This document shows, in pieces, positions 9,277 through 20,413 of a stretch of 38,844 bases of DNA. Within the stretch, counting starts at the first letter, position 1. Every line of letters begins with the position of its first letter. Under the pieces are notes generated by a model. It did no database searches and was not told the DNA's origin. It saw only the letters and a list, made by a program, of their open reading frames with translations. The stretch comes from Acidimicrobiia bacterium. Lineage in GTDB: Bacteria; Actinomycetota; Acidimicrobiia; IMCC26256; JAENVU01. The position numbers were made by a program, and so were the translations under genes. The stretch covers positions 1 to 38,844 of the forward strand of contig SHUZ01000004.1 of assembly GCA_009694415.1 (NCBI GenBank), written 5' to 3'.

Positions 9277-9406
9277 CGGGGCAACCTTTCCGCTCATGTT
9301 CGAGCGACTCCGCGTGCGCCGTTGTTACTATCAACGTTCATTTTCGTCAGGAAGTTCCACCCCTGACAGAGTCATTTGGCCTATTGGTTCTTCTACAATC
9401 GTCCCA

Positions 9407-10564
9407 ATGCATTACTTAGACCACGCTGCTAGCACGCCGGTATTACCAGAGGCGATTGAAGCGATGCTGCCCTTCCTCGCCGATCACCCCGGCAATCCGT
9501 CGGGGGGACACCGCGCGGCCCAAGAAGCGAAGACCGCTTTAGAAGAGGCCAGGGAAAACATTGCGGCCTTGCTCGGGTGCCGCGCAGCTGAAATTGTGTT
9601 CACCGGCAGTGGCACCGAGGCCGACAACCTCGCGGTGAAAGGGTCCGCTAGGGCTCGGCGGCACCTAGGCGATGGTGTGGTGACTACGGCGTTCGAACAC
9701 AAGGGCGTGCTCGCCTCGGCGCATCGGTTGGCGAGTGAGGGATTCCGCATTTACGAGGCGGCGGTGACTAGCGGCGGGATCATCGATCTTGATCAACTCG
9801 CCGATCTTCTCGACGAACGCACAGTAGTCGTCTCGGTGATGCTCGTGAACAATGAGGTGGGAACGGTGCAGCCGCTCGACAAGGTGACGGCAGTGGTGCG
9901 TGAGCGTGCCCCTAACGCGTGTCTCCATACAGACGCGGTACAAGCGGTTCCTTGGATCGATGTAGCGACCGCGACTTCGGGTTGCGATCTAGTCGCGATT
10001 TCTGGTCACAAGTTTGGTGGACCTAAAGGAATGGGCGTACTCATAGTTCGTGACGGGACTGATCTGCGGCCGGACATCGAGGGAGGCGGGCAGGAACGTG
10101 GGTTGCGTTCCGGCACTGTCAACGTGGCCGGAGCAATCGCGCTCGCAACGGCGCTTCGCATCACGCAAGAACGCCGCGGGGGTGAATTGATTCGCATCGC
10201 CGCGCTACGCGACCGTCTCTGGGATGGAATACATGTCGCGTTGCCCGAAACACGGGTCAACGGTGACGTGGCGGCGAAGGTAGCTGGCAACCTTCATGTT
10301 TGCTTCCCAGGAATCGAAGCTGAAGTGCTTCTGCTCATGTTGGATCAACGGGGAATTGCTGCGGCGGCAGGATCGTCTTGTTCTTCGGGAGCGACCGAAC
10401 CGTCGTACGTACTCAAAGCTATGGGCATGAGTCGCGAAGACGCCTTGGCATCGGTGCGGTTTAGCCTCGGCGTTGCGTCTACCGACGCAGACGTAGATGC
10501 GTGCATCGCAATAGTTCCGGAGCTGGTACGCGGTTTGAGGGAACGAACGGTTGTGAACGCATGA
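9407..10564 (+). CDS. Cysteine desulfurase (NifS/IscS family)
   Basis: MHYLDHAASTPVLPEAIEAMLPFL, GSGTEADNLAVKG, ISGHKFGGPKGMGVL (PLP Lys), AAAGSSCSSGATEPSYVL; start set at ATG 9407 rather than 9104. Confidence 0.95.
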   Translation: MHYLDHAASTPVLPEAIEAMLPFLADHPGNPSGGHRAAQEAKTALEEARENIAALLGCRAAEIVFTGSGTEADNLAVKGSARARRHLGDGVVTTAFEHKGVLASAHRLASEGFRIYEAAVTSGGIIDLDQLADLLDERTVVVSVMLVNNEVGTVQPLDKVTAVVRERAPNACLHTDAVQAVPWIDVATATSGCDLVAISGHKFGGPKGMGVLIVRDGTDLRPDIEGGGQERGLRSGTVNVAGAIALATALRITQERRGGELIRIAALRDRLWDGIHVALPETRVNGDVAAKVAGNLHVCFPGIEAEVLLLMLDQRGIAAAAGSSCSSGATEPSYVLKAMGMSREDALASVRFSLGVASTDADVDACIAIVPELVRGLRERTVVNA

Positions 10565-11586
10565 GCCGTGTCCTGGTTGCAATGAGCGGCGGTGTGGATT
10601 CGTCGGTTGCGGCCGCGATATTGCGCGACGAAGGACACGATGTCACTGGAGTGACTTTGCGTTTATGGGGCGGTGAGTCAGACTCGGGATGTTGCAGCGT
10701 TGCCGACGTCGAAGATGCCCGCCGTGTCGCAGCCCAGTTGGGCATTCCGCATTACGTATTCAACTTCGGCGATGAATTCGATGCCGAAGTTGTGAATCCT
10801 TATGTCGAGTCTTACGCGGCCGGTAGAACTCCCAATCCATGTGTTGACTGCAATACAAAAATGAAATGGGGACGGCTGCTCGATCGCACCATGGCGATGG
10901 GTTTCGATGCGATGGCTACAGGTCATCACGCCAGACTCCGCCTCGACGAAACCGGAACTCGCCTCTGTCGCGGTGTCGACTCAGCGAAGGATCAGTCTTA
11001 TGTGCTTGCACGCCTTCAAGCGATCCAACTCGTCAACACGCTGCTTCCAGTGGGAGAACTAACCAAGAGCGAAGTCCGCAACGAAGCAGAGCGGTTAGAC
11101 CTGCGTACCGCCCAGAAAGCGGAGAGTATGGACGTCTGTTTCATCAAGCGCGGCGGTCGCCGCACCTTCCTCTCGGATCGAATTGAAGAACAGGGTGGTG
11201 CGCTAGTGACGACCACCGGTGAGGTAGTCGGGGAGCACGCTGGCGTGAGCGCCTTCACGGTCGGTCAACGGCGTGGCCTTGGAGTTGCATTGGGAGAACG
11301 CCGCTTCGTTGTCGATGTTGATGCGAGTACCGCAACTGTGACAATTGGCGAACGCGAAGATCTACTTTGCGACGTGTCAGCAATTCGCGACGTGAAGTTC
11401 GTCGATGATTCGATTTCTTTTGGAACCGATGTATTGGTACAAGTGCGAGCACATGGAGTCGCGGCCCGTGCAACTTTTGAAGAAGGTGCCATCCACTGGG
11501 TTGAGGCGCAGCCGCGTGTTGCCGCGGGTCAAGTAGTGGCGATGTACCGCGATGATGTTGTGCTTGGGTCAGGAATCGCGAGGTAA
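10561..11586 (+). CDS. mnmA: tRNA-specific 2-thiouridylase MnmA
   Basis: MSRVLVAMSGGVDSSVAAAILRDEGHDVTGVTLRLW, NPCVDCNTKMKWG, KDQSYVLARL, FTVGQRRGLG; ATGA overlap with cysteine desulfurase; start ATG 10561. Confidence 0.96.
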   Translation: MSRVLVAMSGGVDSSVAAAILRDEGHDVTGVTLRLWGGESDSGCCSVADVEDARRVAAQLGIPHYVFNFGDEFDAEVVNPYVESYAAGRTPNPCVDCNTKMKWGRLLDRTMAMGFDAMATGHHARLRLDETGTRLCRGVDSAKDQSYVLARLQAIQLVNTLLPVGELTKSEVRNEAERLDLRTAQKAESMDVCFIKRGGRRTFLSDRIEEQGGALVTTTGEVVGEHAGVSAFTVGQRRGLGVALGERRFVVDVDASTATVTIGEREDLLCDVSAIRDVKFVDDSISFGTDVLVQVRAHGVAARATFEEGAIHWVEAQPRVAAGQVVAMYRDDVVLGSGIAR

Positions 11587-11609
11587 CAAGTTCGCGTGGT
11601 TGCCACTGT

Positions 11610-12509
11610 CTATTTCGCGCTCGGTGACGCTTTGCCGATCACAATCCTCCGCGATGCTGCACGATCAAGCACACGTTGACGCGCCACGGGCGCGACCAAG
11701 ATGAGGCTGGTGTTGCAGGCAACGCTTCGCCTGCGGGACTGCCGATAAATGTCCGTCTCTTGGCTCAGTAGCAATGCGAGCGAGCCCCGCGTTGCGCCAA
11801 GTCTTAGATCCTCGGCGTCGGTTGGAACTCGTTTACGGGCATCTGCGATACCGAACCCTGCAATGCTGTCTCGCGTGAATAAGAATGGGTCCGTCAGAGT
11901 CATTGGGTCATGTATGACTATGCCAGCTGGCACGAGGATCAACCATCGGCGTGAAAGTTGGTGAAGCGATCTGAAAAGCAGCGTGGCTAGTGGAAGTCCT
12001 AGTACGAGTGCAACGAATCCAGCGGCGGTCCTACCTGATGCAAGTAGCAACGGGCCAGCGGCGATACCGGCACCGACGCCGAGTACAGCAAGCGGCAAGA
12101 TCCCGATGAAGAGCGCTGGCGGCACTGCCAGCGGAAACCTTTCTTCGTCGCCGTACGCAACTCCCTGTGCGCAAGCGATCCCGATGCTCGGAGTCGATGC
12201 AAGAGCGACACACGTCGATGTAACCACGAGCGCGGCCAAGGCACCGAGGGACGGTCCCGCGTCATTCGCGAACGCGAGCACGGCGAGGGCTAGCGCTAGC
12301 GGCGCTCCAGTGCGGACCACTGTGAGGCTGAGCGGTCGCGGCGTAAGCAGTCCGACGAGCACCACTCCCCACAGCAACCAGAGAATTGCCGTCGCGACGC
12401 CTTTGGTTAGTGGGGCCCAGTTCGCAATCGCGTCGGCCATCGCCCAACTCGAAGTAAATGGAATCGCGACCCATGCGATTCGGAGCCACCAGATGTTCAC
12501 AGCGATCAC
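11610..12509 (-). CDS. Uncharacterised multi-TM membrane protein
   Basis: 299-aa ORF (GTG start) with about 6 hydrophobic segments and a basic C-terminal soluble tail. Confidence 0.8.
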   Translation of the reverse strand: MIAVNIWWLRIAWVAIPFTSSWAMADAIANWAPLTKGVATAILWLLWGVVLVGLLTPRPLSLTVVRTGAPLALALAVLAFANDAGPSLGALAALVVTSTCVALASTPSIGIACAQGVAYGDEERFPLAVPPALFIGILPLAVLGVGAGIAAGPLLLASGRTAAGFVALVLGLPLATLLFRSLHQLSRRWLILVPAGIVIHDPMTLTDPFLFTRDSIAGFGIADARKRVPTDAEDLRLGATRGSLALLLSQETDIYRQSRRRSVACNTSLILVAPVARQRVLDRAASRRIVIGKASPSAK

Positions 12510-12556
12510 TGCTCCGCTTCGGAGAACTCACGACGTATCCATATACTACGAAACTG

Positions 12557-13606
12557 ATGCCAGCGAACCGCAACGGCGATTTGACAACTAAGGAATCGGA
12601 TCCGACGCCGTCGCTGTACGACGTGTTGATTTCTGGTTTGTCGACGGGCATCGGCAGCCTTCCGTTCACCGACGCGCGCGAGGCAGCGTTGCTCTCCCTG
12701 AACGCGAACCCCTTGCTTCCCGCCGCTCCTCAATTAGGCCTTCCTCGTGAAGGCATGGTCGCTCAGTGGGTGAACGCGCTTCCAGAAGTCACCGTGGATC
12801 TGGATGGTTCGATCGCAATCGATCCATCGTTGGTTACCGCGGCGATCACAACTGAAATCACTCGCGAATTTCATGACGGACTACTTACGTTCCTCGACGA
12901 AGCCGCTGTCAGTGACATGCCACCGAACCGCGTGAAGTTCCAAATGTGCGGACCCCTCACCATGGGCGTCGCGCTAGTGCGTGCCGGGCTTCCTGCGGAA
13001 CTCGCATTCGATCGCGCCGCTGCCGCAGTTTCAGCGTGGGCGCCAGTGCTAGAAAAGATTGTTGCCGAACGTCTCCCCGGCGCTGCAGCCGTAATATTTC
13101 TTGACGAACCATCGCTCGTTTTGTGGACGCGGGATGACGCTCCTCTAGAGCGCGAACAAGCCGTAGATCTGCTGTCGAGCGCGCTCGCGCAGTTCACGGT
13201 CTGTACAGGAGTTCACGTCTGTTCGGGCGGAGATTTGAGACTCGCGTTTGAGACCGGCGCACGGGTTCTGAGTGTGCCGGTGTCGGCAGACGTTCTCCAG
13301 GATGCGGATGTCGTTGCACGCCACCTCGATGCAGATGGTTGGTTCGCTTGGGGTGCCGTGCCGACCGACCGACCGGTAGGTGAGTCGGCTGACCCGCTCT
13401 GGCGCGAAACGGTTTCGGTGTGGTGCGAACTCACGCGTCGTGGTGCAGACCCTGTCGCGCTGCGAACACACGGAATCATTACTCCTGCATGCGGACTCGC
13501 TGGGCACGGTCAGAGTCAAGCCGAACACGTCTTGCGACTCGCCGACAGGCTCGCGGCGAGGGTCGGAGATCAAGCTGCTGCGGTGAAGCTCACCGTGGGA
13601 GCGTGA
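12557..13606 (+). CDS. Cobalamin-independent methionine synthase (MetE C-terminal domain)-like protein
   Basis: TGIGSLPFTDAREA N-term, VHVCSGGD (HxC) and ITPACGLAGHG (PxCGL) resemble MetE zinc-ligand motifs; start at ATG 12557 avoids overlap with the divergent gene. Confidence 0.8.
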   Translation: MPANRNGDLTTKESDPTPSLYDVLISGLSTGIGSLPFTDAREAALLSLNANPLLPAAPQLGLPREGMVAQWVNALPEVTVDLDGSIAIDPSLVTAAITTEITREFHDGLLTFLDEAAVSDMPPNRVKFQMCGPLTMGVALVRAGLPAELAFDRAAAAVSAWAPVLEKIVAERLPGAAAVIFLDEPSLVLWTRDDAPLEREQAVDLLSSALAQFTVCTGVHVCSGGDLRLAFETGARVLSVPVSADVLQDADVVARHLDADGWFAWGAVPTDRPVGESADPLWRETVSVWCELTRRGADPVALRTHGIITPACGLAGHGQSQAEHVLRLADRLAARVGDQAAAVKLTVGA

Positions 13607-13622
13607 ACGTCCCACCTTGTAA

Positions 13623-16137
<2,515 letters not shown>

Positions 16138-16141
<4 letters not shown>

Positions 16142-16551
16142 CGTCTTGGAATGATCTCAATGTAGGTACCGAGGCGCCGCCGCGAATCGTGGGTCCGCTA
16201 ACGCGCACCGACTTTGTGCGGTATCAGGGAGCGTCCGGTGATTTCAACCCGATTCATCACGATGAGGAGTTTGCTCAATCGGCCGGTTACCCGTCGGTGT
16301 TCTCGGTGGGAATGCTTCAGGCGGGAATACTGGCTGGCTTCGCGACAGACTGGTTAGGCGCAGACAATGTACGCGGTTTCGGAGTGCAGTTCCGTGAACA
16401 GGTGTGGCCGGGCGACACGCTTACCTGCACCGGGAAGGTTGTCGATAAAACGGAAGGCGACGGCGAACGCACAGTTTCCCTTGAACTCGTAGTTACGCGT
16501 GACGGCGGCGGTGCTGCGCTCAAGGGTTGGGCAACGTTCGCGGTTGTCTAA
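16138..16551 (+). CDS. MaoC family dehydratase (HadB-like)
   Basis: GPLTRTDFVRYQGASGDFNPIHHDEEFAQSAGYPSVFSVGMLQAG hot-dog hydratase motif. Confidence 0.92.
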
Positions 16552-16553
16552 TT

Positions 16554-16579
16554 CGTTACTTGGTAATCAACCAGTAACG
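16554..16579. terminator. Hairpin between convergent genes (bidirectional terminator candidate, no strong U-tract)
   Basis: CGTTACT(T)GGT-AATCA-ACCAGTAACG, 10 bp with one bulged T, between stops at 16551 (+) and 16595 (-). Confidence 0.55.
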
Positions 16580-16594
16580 CGTTCCGAACTCGCG

Positions 16595-17140
16595 CTATGC
16601 CTTCGAGATGAACCACCACGAGTAGCTGCCATTGTCCTGCGTGGGATCTGCTTGTGACCGAAACGTGACCGTCGCATCTACACGCCCCGGATCCCATGCT
16701 GAAATTTCCTTCCCTGCCTCCGGCCTAAAAACGAGTTGGCCGAGAGGCTTAATGAAGTCGACCTGATCGAATGGGATCTCAGTACAAGTGCCGCTCGCGT
16801 TGCATACCCGCAGATCACCTACGAGGTCATCACCGAGATCGACGCTGATTTGTTCTTGTGGCGGCACAATAGAACCTTGACTAGGAGACGCCGAACGAAC
16901 CTGGTTGGGCAAGGCGTTTTTGACATCAGTCGTGTCTGCGGTGCCGAGAGTGATCGCGATGAGGGTGGCGACGACCATTAGGCCGCCTGCGACGATCGCA
17001 AAACGTCCTGGATGCTCGATTGCCCGCCGTCGCTTTGGTGGTGTGTTGTCGGCTCGCTCGGTGTCGGCTCGCTCGGTGTCGGCTCGTTCGGTGGATGTGA
17101 TGACACCGACGGTACCGCTGCTGGTACCCACTTTGTACAT
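16595..17140 (-). CDS. Single-TM protein with N-terminal (TERAD)3 repeat, unknown function
   Basis: ORF MYKVGTSSGTVGVITSTERADTERADTERADNTPPKRRRAIEHPGRFAIVAGGLMVVATLIAITLG..., extracytoplasmic domain ending SYSWWFISKA; N-terminal start uncertain. Confidence 0.8.
   Translation of the reverse strand: MYKVGTSSGTVGVITSTERADTERADTERADNTPPKRRRAIEHPGRFAIVAGGLMVVATLIAITLGTADTTDVKNALPNQVRSASPSQGSIVPPQEQISVDLGDDLVGDLRVCNASGTCTEIPFDQVDFIKPLGQLVFRPEAGKEISAWDPGRVDATVTFRSQADPTQDNGSYSWWFISKA
17049..17093. repeat. 15-bp tandem repeat x3 (TCGGCTCGCTCGGTG)
   Basis: Units 17049-17063, 17064-17078 (identical), 17079-17093 (one C->T change); encodes (TERAD)3 on minus strand. Confidence 0.95.
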
Positions 17141-17184
17141 CGGATGCCTCTGTCGCGAGGCTCTGGGCCGGTACCGTGGTCCCG

Positions 17185-19026
17185 ATGTCGGGAAGTGCGG
17201 TTGCCGACCTAGTCGGCCGTGTCCTCGCCGGCCGCTACCGCCTCCTAGCCCCTATAGGTGCGGGAGCGAGCGGCCAGGTGTACCTAGCCGACGACGTCCG
17301 CTTGCGTCGCAGGGTCGCCGTGAAGGTATTGCATGCCGCCTTGGCAGACGATGCCGGGTTCCTCCGCCGCTTCCGAACCGAAGCACAGTTGGCTGCGTCT
17401 CTCAACCATCCCAATGTGATGGGGGTATACGACTGGGGCGACGACGGTGTGCCATTCATGGTGCTCGAGTTGCTAGTGGGCGGATCTATGCGGTCGATGC
17501 TCGATCGTGGGATACGGCTGAGCCCTGCCCAGTCGGCGCACGTCGGGAAGCAGGTGACCTCGGCCCTCGGTTATGCCCACGGCCGCGGCCTAGTGCATCG
17601 AGACATAAAGCCAGCGAACCTTCTCTTTGATGAACATGCGATCGTGCGCGTCGCAGACTTCGGACTCGCTCGCGCACTCGCTGAGGCGAGTTGGACGGAA
17701 CCCGCAGGAACTGTGCTCGGCACGGCACGCTACGCGGCACCGGAGCAGGGATCCGGCGTTGGCCTTGATGGCCGTGGTGACCTTTACTCGCTAGGTCTTG
17801 TGCTCAGTGAAGCCGTAACAGGTGTCGTTCCGCTCGTCGCCGATACGCCACTCGGCACACTGCGCCTACGAGATGTCGAGTCGGTACAAGCTCCCGCCCT
17901 TCTTGGATCGCTAGGAGTAGTTGTTGAGCGCGCTTGCAGGGCCGATCTCACCCAGCGCTATCCGGATGCATCCACGATGGGCGCAGCATTAGACGACGCG
18001 ATTCGCGTTTTGCCACCCCCTGGACCGCTTCACCTAACCGGGCTGGGTGAGGCGTCAGACGATCCGCATCCAACAAACGTCGTCGGCACACGTACCGATC
18101 CCCTATTCGACCAGGATTCGCGCAGTCGGACGGCAACAACCAAATCAGCCGATCAGAACGGGCGACGCGTGGCCCCATTTGTTCTCGCTGCGGTTTTGAT
18201 GCTTGCAGTCGCAGGGGTTGTATTCGCTCTATCTAATTCCGCGTCTGGAACTCCTGTGACGGTTCCGATTCTGGTGGGGACCACAGCCGACGTTGCTCAG
18301 AGTCGTGCCAATGAAGCCGGACTGTTGACGTCGGTGACAAAACGCAATGCGGATGACCCCATCGGTACGGTGATTGCTCAACAGCCTCGATCGGGTGGGT
18401 TCATCTCTCAAGGCGGGACCGTTGAGTTGATTGTGTCGCAAGGGCCGAAACCGACCGCGCTGCCGCCTGTCGTCGGCCTTGCAACGGCAGAAGCACAAGC
18501 AGCCCTCGAAAAGGCCGACTATGTCGTCGCTGTTGATGAGAAGTTTAACGAAACCATTGCCGCAGGAATTGTGATCAGCACGAACCCGCCCAAGAGAGCA
18601 GCGCGATTCTCAACCGTCGAACTGATTGTCTCTAAGGGACCGACACCGATTCCGGTACCGGATGTGAAGGGCAAGTCATTCGCTGATGCAGCCAAGGCGC
18701 TGCAAGACGCGCGGTTAGGAGCGACCCAGGTAGACGAGTTCAACGACACGGTTCCTGCAGGACAGGTGATCCGCACCGACCCCGCGGCAGGTACACCAGC
18801 GGCGCGTGACTCTGCAGTGAACGTCGTTGTCAGCAAAGGCCCTGATGTAGTGCTGGTTCCGGACTTCAAGGGCCAAACCATTGACCAAGCTGGCGCGTCT
18901 GCAGCGAGTGCCGGTGTACAGGTGCAGGCCCAGGGGGTCTTCACTGGAGGCAAACGTGTGCGCGCCCAAGACCCTGCTCAAGGAACTCAGGTCAAGCGCG
19001 GTGCAATCGTCACCATTTTCTTCTGA
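17185..19026 (+). CDS. Ser/Thr protein kinase with four PASTA repeats (PknB/StkP type)
   Basis: LAGRYRLLAPIGAGASGQVYLADD, AVKVL, GLVHRDIKPANLLFD, VADFGLARAL, one TM, then four PASTA units ending ...VSQGPKP, VSKGPTP, VSKGPD, VTIFF. Confidence 0.95.
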   Translation: MSGSAVADLVGRVLAGRYRLLAPIGAGASGQVYLADDVRLRRRVAVKVLHAALADDAGFLRRFRTEAQLAASLNHPNVMGVYDWGDDGVPFMVLELLVGGSMRSMLDRGIRLSPAQSAHVGKQVTSALGYAHGRGLVHRDIKPANLLFDEHAIVRVADFGLARALAEASWTEPAGTVLGTARYAAPEQGSGVGLDGRGDLYSLGLVLSEAVTGVVPLVADTPLGTLRLRDVESVQAPALLGSLGVVVERACRADLTQRYPDASTMGAALDDAIRVLPPPGPLHLTGLGEASDDPHPTNVVGTRTDPLFDQDSRSRTATTKSADQNGRRVAPFVLAAVLMLAVAGVVFALSNSASGTPVTVPILVGTTADVAQSRANEAGLLTSVTKRNADDPIGTVIAQQPRSGGFISQGGTVELIVSQGPKPTALPPVVGLATAEAQAALEKADYVVAVDEKFNETIAAGIVISTNPPKRAARFSTVELIVSKGPTPIPVPDVKGKSFADAAKALQDARLGATQVDEFNDTVPAGQVIRTDPAAGTPAARDSAVNVVVSKGPDVVLVPDFKGQTIDQAGASAASAGVQVQAQGVFTGGKRVRAQDPAQGTQVKRGAIVTIFF

Positions 19027-19102
19027 TCCCGCCTTGCCCGTATAACGGCGAGGGCATCTACGATGCGCGGTTACGAAAGCCGAACCTCAGGAGATTTGGA
19101 CC

Positions 19103-19981
19103 ATGAGTGCACTAGAAGGACGCATTGCAATCATCACGGGAGCAGGGCGCGGCCTCGGTCGAGAACACGCGTTGCTGTTCGCTGCCGAGGGGGCCAAGGT
19201 CGTCGTCAACGATCTCGGCGGCAACCCGGACGGCACCGGAGACGATCGCGCGCCGGCTCAACTCGTAGTCGATGAGATTAAGGAAGCAGGGGGTGACGCG
19301 GTCGCGAACGTCGACAACGTTGCGGAGTGGGATGGTGCTCAACGCCTGGTGCAAACCGCCGTAGACACGTTTGGTGGTCTCGACGTGTTGGTCAACAATG
19401 CGGGGATCTTGCGTGACCGTGTAGTGGTGAACATGACAGAGCAAGAGTGGGACTCAGTCATTCATGTTCACCTCAAAGGTCATTTCTGTCCTACGCGTAT
19501 GGCGGCGTCGTATTGGCGCGAGCAGACCAAGGCGGGCGCGCAGCAGAACGCTTCCATCATTCATACATCGTCTACATCTGGACTTCTTGGTAACGCCGGG
19601 CAATCCAACTATGGAGCCGCCAAGAGCGGAATCGCGACGTTTTCTCAGATCTGTGCGATGGAACTCAGCCGATATGGAGTCCGGTCCAACGCGGTAGCTC
19701 CTGCAGCAAGGACCAGGCTTACCGAACAGACACCGGGTCTTAGTGAGGTTGTGAAGGCGCCGGAGGACGTCGCAAAGTTTGATGTGTGGGATCCCGCGAA
19801 CGTTTCGCCGTTCGTCGCGTATCTAGCGACCGAGGACTGCACGTATTCAGGTGAGGCATTCCTGGTGCAGGGGGGACTTATTCAAAGGTTCCAGCCGTGG
19901 ACGCTCGTCGAGAAGATCGATAAGGGAGACCGCTGGACTGTTGCGGAACTCAGCTCTGAGGCCAAGAAACTCAAGTCCTGA
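19103..19981 (+). CDS. SDR family oxidoreductase (3-oxoacyl-reductase-like)
   Basis: IAIITGAGRGLGREHALLFAAEGAKVVVNDLGG, NNAG, SNYGAAKSG; AGGAGA Shine-Dalgarno upstream. Confidence 0.93.
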   Translation: MSALEGRIAIITGAGRGLGREHALLFAAEGAKVVVNDLGGNPDGTGDDRAPAQLVVDEIKEAGGDAVANVDNVAEWDGAQRLVQTAVDTFGGLDVLVNNAGILRDRVVVNMTEQEWDSVIHVHLKGHFCPTRMAASYWREQTKAGAQQNASIIHTSSTSGLLGNAGQSNYGAAKSGIATFSQICAMELSRYGVRSNAVAPAARTRLTEQTPGLSEVVKAPEDVAKFDVWDPANVSPFVAYLATEDCTYSGEAFLVQGGLIQRFQPWTLVEKIDKGDRWTVAELSSEAKKLKS

Positions 19982-20103
19982 GAACTCCGATCGGCGACGT
20001 CGGCAATATTTGACTATTTTGGGTGGTCTAGGCGAGATCGCGAAGAAGGCGCAATTTCTCTACCTAATCTTGGGTAAATACTCACGATAGGTCGACCGGA
20101 CCC

Positions 20104-20132
20104 TTGATGCTTGTCGTAAGTACCTACATAAT
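20104..20132 (+). promoter_or_regulatory. Sigma70-type promoter candidate
   Basis: TTGATG (20104-20109) - 17 bp - CATAAT (20127-20132). Confidence 0.5.
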
Positions 20133-20138
20133 TACCAC

Positions 20139-20396
20139 AGAGAGTGGTACCCCAGAGACCCTGGAGTTGTGTAGTGCGTAGGCCTTCAAAAGGTGGAACG
20201 ACCCGTCCTCCGCTGGCGCGGCCTGGACAGGGGTATGGGCGCTCGCTACGTCCGAGGCCCGGACATGACGTTGGTGATCGCCCGTGGCTAGATCCCGAAT
20301 GGTGGGTCGCCGTGCCGATTCCGCAATCAGCGGTGGTCGGCGAGCGGTCTTAGGGCACAGGGTCTTCCTGGCTACTTCGTTGCTAGCGAAGTAGCC
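20139..20396 (+). other. Candidate structured RNA / long 5' leader of MFS gene (alternatively encodes the 69-aa ORF 20144-20353)
   Basis: Promoter candidate just upstream; perfect 8-bp closing pairing AGACCCTG (20156-20163) with CAGGGTCT (20358-20365); internal helices CGACCC 199-204/GGGTCG 304-309 and CGCCG 308-312/CGGCG 338-342 (offsets +20000). Confidence 0.3.
20370..20396 (+). promoter_or_regulatory. Perfect 10-bp inverted repeat just upstream of MFS start (hairpin, terminator or operator)
   Basis: GGCTACTTCG-TTGCTAG-CGAAGTAGCC, 17 bp before ATG 20414. Confidence 0.7.
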
Positions 20397-20413
20397 CTAG
20401 CCTTCGTTTCACA

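Noticed and set aside
9104-9406. N-terminal extension of the cysteine desulfurase ORF
   Set aside because: Family N-terminus MHYLDHAAST starts at 9407 and is preceded by a -10-like TACAAT; the upstream translation is Arg-rich and not family-like.
16905-17630. 241-aa plus-strand ORF overlapping the TERAD gene and the kinase start
   Set aside because: Arg/Pro-rich out-of-frame translation overlapping two better-supported genes.
19027-19060. Imperfect inverted repeat GCCTTGCCCG-TATAA-CGGCGAGGGC after the kinase gene
   Set aside because: Two internal mismatches and no U-tract; may simply be promoter sequence for the SDR gene, not called a terminator.
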